DNA of 64,000 nt from Cryomorphaceae bacterium (GTDB taxonomy: Bacteria > Bacteroidota > Bacteroidia > Flavobacteriales > Schleiferiaceae), in assembly GCA_020832345.1 (NCBI GenBank), contig JAFIEY010000203.1, positions 1-64,000 on the forward strand. Direction: 5' to 3'. Position numbers and translations under genes: made by a program. This document shows, piece after piece, positions 61,350 through 64,000 of this stretch (the stretch's first letter is position 1; each line of letters starts with the position of its first letter). The notes under the pieces are model-generated. The model did not search any database, was not told where the DNA came from, and saw nothing but the letters and a program-made list of their open reading frames with translations.

Positions 61350-61949
61350 TTATTTCGACAATTCGAGATACAACATACCGGTAGTGGGAACCATTGTTCC
61401 GGAAGGAATGATTGGAATTAAACCGGCGTAATCAACATCTTGATCAATTTCTCCACGCATTTTAAAGCTATTGCTAAGGCGCTCGGTAACATTCATGGTG
61501 ATGTCGTCAATTTCAGCTGTGCCCAATAAGGTAATAGGCTGATCATTAGTGCCATCCTGAACATAAAAGCGGATGCGATTTTGGTTGATAATTTCGAAAG
61601 ACATCAATCCGGTAACACTTCCTGATTCTTCATCAGTATTGGTTTGTCCGCCCACCTCTATAGAAATATCTAAATCCATTTGCAAATCAAACTCGACTTT
61701 TTTGTTGTCTGCATCAAAGGAGACCGTTCCAACAAAGTTTTTACCGTTAACTTTAAGATTTGCAGTAATTAGATAAGTCAATTCGAGGTCAACATCTAAA
61801 CGATCTGCTTGGTAATCTCCGTCAGCTGCCTCTTCCAAAGAAACTTCTTTTGGTTCGTTGTTTTTGCCCCCGTTATCTTCATCATCTTTTTTACATGATG
61901 TAGAAATGAATAGCCCGCAAAGGGCAAAAAGCATAAAGGTTTTTTTCAT
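61350..61949 (-). CDS. Small lipoprotein (paralogue 1)
   Basis: The 199-residue protein has a lipobox (ISTSC, Cys19) and an acidic linker (KKDDEDNGGKNN). The soluble domain (LDVDLELTYLITANLKVNGKNFVGTVSFDADNKKVEFDLQMDL, then NRIRFYVQDG and PTTGMLYLELSK) is similar in order to the gene at 61977. The function is unknown. The gene follows its paralogue by 27 bp, so they are an operon. Confidence 0.82.
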   Translation of the reverse strand: MKKTFMLFALCGLFISTSCKKDDEDNGGKNNEPKEVSLEEAADGDYQADRLDVDLELTYLITANLKVNGKNFVGTVSFDADNKKVEFDLQMDLDISIEVGGQTNTDEESGSVTGLMSFEIINQNRIRFYVQDGTNDQPITLLGTAEIDDITMNVTERLSNSFKMRGEIDQDVDYAGLIPIIPSGTMVPTTGMLYLELSK

Positions 61950-61976
61950 GGTGGTGAATTTGTTAAAAGGTTAAAA

Positions 61977-62585
61977 TTAATCGGTTACTTTGGTTAAACG
62001 CATGTACAAACGTCCAGTGGTAGGCAAGTCTCCAGAAGGAAGCTCAGGTATATCATCACCAAAATTGGTGAAGACATCTACATCACCACGCAAGTACAAG
62101 TCCGTTTCAGATTTTTCAATAGGGAAAAATGAAATGTCGTCAAAAGCAGCATATTGAAAGAGGTAAATCGGATCGTCAATAGAATCGTTTACATAAAAGC
62201 GAAATTCATTTTCGGTAACCACTTCATAACTAAGTCTCGAATCAATCAGCACATCATCTTCTCCCAGCGTATGTATTTTGGCTTGACCTAAATAAATATC
62301 AATCGTCATATCTGACATGATGTCAAATTCAGCTTTATAGACGTCCTTTTCAAATAGGATTCCGCCGCGCAAGTTCTTTGTTGAGATTTTGACATCTGCC
62401 TTTAGTGTTCCCCATACTTCAACCTCCAAATCGCCGCTAAGCTCTGTAGCAATCCATCGACCGGGAAGTTCCTCATCCATATTAATTTGGAGCGCGCTTT
62501 CATCGTCGTTGTCGGGCTTTCCACATCCAATGGCTGAAATAAGCAGCATGAAAAATGCGGAAGCCAATAGGAGTATTTTTTTCAT
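61977..62585 (-). CDS. Small lipoprotein (paralogue 2)
   Basis: From the ATG at 62585 (MKKILLLASAFFMLLISAIGCGKPDNDDES) the product is 202 residues with lipobox SAIGC; the longer frame to 62723 runs over the neighbour and is rejected. The domain (LSGDLEVEVWGTLKADVKI, KAEFDIMSDMTIDI, FRFYVNDSIDDPIYLF, LPTTGRLYMRLTKV) aligns in order with paralogue 1. It looks like a tandem duplication with divergence. Confidence 0.82.
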   Translation of the reverse strand: MKKILLLASAFFMLLISAIGCGKPDNDDESALQINMDEELPGRWIATELSGDLEVEVWGTLKADVKISTKNLRGGILFEKDVYKAEFDIMSDMTIDIYLGQAKIHTLGEDDVLIDSRLSYEVVTENEFRFYVNDSIDDPIYLFQYAAFDDISFFPIEKSETDLYLRGDVDVFTNFGDDIPELPSGDLPTTGRLYMRLTKVTD

Positions 62586-62712
62586 TCCAAAGGGTATTTT
62601 AAGTTCTAATTCGAGCCGTAAATATACGCAATTTATTTGACAATTTTGTATTTGCCAAACAAAGTTAAAAGTTTCCCTAATGATTAGTTTTAAAAAGGTG
62701 TGAAAAATTACA

Positions 62713-63207
62713 CTATAAATCAAAAAATCCGTTTGAAATACTAACGTTGTAAATGTTGTTTAAACCACTAAAGGAGAAACTGCCGCATGCCGTTTGGGTT
62801 TTGACATCGTAGTTGTGTAAAAGAAAAAAGGTGTTTTCCGAGCAATCAGAACTGTAAAAGCGTGTTCTGAAACCGCCATTTTCGGTGCGGAAAACTTCCA
62901 ACAAACTTCCGTCTCCGCGTTTCCCCTGACAAATTGCAGTGGTGTCATTTGTATAAAAAAGTAAATCCAATCTGTATTGCTTGTTACCTTCCATAAAAAA
63001 TGCTTGAAGCTGAACCACGGAATCAGAAACTAAAATATTATTTATTTCATGCTTGCCAGCAATGATTTTTCTTTTTCCATCAAAATTGAAAAGGGTTACT
63101 TCATTTATCCCACAATCGTATTTCATGGAGTAAGTTGAAGTTTCACTCTCCTCTAAAATACAAGAAGTTAGAAATCCACAAAATAATAGTATCAGTAGCC
63201 TGCGCAT
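62713..63207 (-). CDS. Small lipoprotein
   Basis: The 164-residue protein has a signal peptide with lipobox FLTSC (Cys16). The remaining sequence is soluble, with four further Cys (YDCGINEV, TAICQGKRG, SSDCSEN, QTACGSF) that could pair. It ends GLNNIYNVSISNGFFDL, a pattern seen in small exported domains of this phylum. The function is unknown. It may be the first gene of the lipoprotein run, 127 bp upstream of paralogue 2. Confidence 0.78.
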   Translation of the reverse strand: MRRLLILLFCGFLTSCILEESETSTYSMKYDCGINEVTLFNFDGKRKIIAGKHEINNILVSDSVVQLQAFFMEGNKQYRLDLLFYTNDTTAICQGKRGDGSLLEVFRTENGGFRTRFYSSDCSENTFFLLHNYDVKTQTACGSFSFSGLNNIYNVSISNGFFDL

Positions 63208-63373
63208 GAAAAAAAATATTTTCTTAGCATTCAGCCCAAAAATATTGGGGATGTTATAATCTACAAATGTACAAAAAATTGATTTGCAGAATAGAAAATC
63301 ATTTTAAAGTTTTTGATCTTCCCATTTAACTAGGATGTTGTTGGCAGATGCAAATCAAAAATATTTCCAATGG

Positions 63374-64000
63374 TTAAAATAAAAAAGGCAAAATGGCTAT
63401 TCCGGTAATCAGTAGTAATTTTAAAAATGATAAAAGCCATTTTGACTTTGTTGTGGTATTTTCGTCAAACCGAAGAAAAATAAAAATATAAAAATATGCG
63501 ATGGAAACGGTAGCTGCGAGAATTTTTGGCGTTTTTGAAAAGGGCAGCAACCATAAGCCCAAACAAATGATGATTCCGATGCCCGCATAGGTTTTTAGCA
63601 ATTTTCCAGCGCGGATAATTCCCAGAGCAACAGGGACTGTGGGGTAGTTCATAACCAAATCACCTTTATAATACCGAAAGTCTTTGACAGTTTCTTTGAG
63701 GAAAAGTAGCCAGGAAAAGAAAAAACCGTAATAGAATATTAGGAGGTTGGAAACATCGTAATACAGCAATAATCCAAAAAAGGGAATTACCACCAATAGC
63801 GTTGCAATGAGATTACCAAATAAGGTGATTTTTTTAAACTTATGAGAATACGCCCAAAGGAGAAATGCGTATCCACCAAAAAATAATAAGGCCCTGTAAC
63901 TTACCATAAACGCCAATAGGGAGCCTAGTAGGGTGAAGAAAAAGTATCCGTATAATACGGTGGATTTTTTGATGTTGGCCTCTATGGCGGTGCGAAGCGG
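63374..64000 (-). CDS. UbiA-type prenyltransferase, partial
   Basis: The 208 codons seen are the C-terminal part; the frame stays open through the window edge (reading from 64000: PLRTAIEANIKKSTVLYGYFFFTLLG, with a start at 63916 only internal). There are about six membrane helices. FLKETVKDFRYYKGDLVMNYPTVPVALG matches the second aspartate motif of UbiA prenyltransferases (KDxxDxxGD, with Tyr for one Asp here). These join polyprenyl groups to aromatic or glycerol-phosphate acceptors; the subclass cannot be told without the first motif. Confidence 0.82.
   Translation of the reverse strand, partial: PLRTAIEANIKKSTVLYGYFFFTLLGSLLAFMVSYRALLFFGGYAFLLWAYSHKFKKITLFGNLIATLLVVIPFFGLLLYYDVSNLLIFYYGFFFSWLLFLKETVKDFRYYKGDLVMNYPTVPVALGIIRAGKLLKTYAGIGIIICLGLWLLPFSKTPKILAATVSIAYFYIFIFLRFDENTTTKSKWLLSFLKLLLITGIAILPFLF

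Overview
The window looks like a Bacteroidota chromosome segment, probably Flavobacteriales-like and moderately AT-rich. Evidence: several promoters match the Bacteroidetes pattern (TTTG or TTG, 19-20 nt, then TAnnTTTG), there are many Cys-anchored lipoproteins, a large TonB-dependent receptor, a fused MurF-alanine racemase, DUF3078, a PadR-PspC pair and the efp-lpxD neighbourhood. No tRNA, rRNA or CRISPR array was seen.

Layout. 1-6.3 kb: a lipoprotein and a large exported lipase-like gene, the latter split by a 1595-bp insertion element with a 6-bp target duplication and cut at its 3' end by a small dispersed repeat. 6.3-10 kb: efp, lpxD-like acyltransferase, GT8 glycosyltransferase, FkbM methyltransferase. 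10-13.3 kb: a four-gene cluster with a group III truncated haemoglobin and a conserved uncharacterised Cys-containing protein, preceded by an FNR-like box. 13.5-28 kb: an accessory zone with three AAA/DUF4143 ATPases (each with a dyad or direct repeats at its promoter), the scar of a fourth, parDE, lipoproteins, outer-membrane proteins and many broken outer-membrane gene pieces. 28-32.1 kb: four glycosyltransferases in one operon. 32.3-38.3 kb: a response regulator, then a TonB receptor, beta-helix lipoprotein and propeller-like lipoprotein operon. 38.4-64 kb: mostly housekeeping genes: two transporters, a GT-C-like membrane protein, murF-alr, tdk, rsmI, DUF3078, enoyl-CoA hydratase, PiT-like permease, paaZ, cls, an ECF sigma factor with a membrane partner, padR-pspC, apt, a tryptophan dioxygenase family gene, M23 peptidase, alpha/beta hydrolase, three small lipoproteins and a partial UbiA-type prenyltransferase.

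The most unusual structure is a dispersed MITE-like repeat: eight near-complete copies and two fragments of a 126-144 bp palindromic element with TGAGTC ends. Three copies have perfect 4-bp target duplications, and several sit exactly where genes are truncated. The second is the insertion element at 2749-4343, whose single ORF belongs to a widespread family not normally called a transposase; the split host gene can be rejoined in frame. Together they mark 0-28 kb as a region under active insertion and decay. From 28 kb onward it is stable core, apart from two more repeat copies (32.2 and 57.4 kb).
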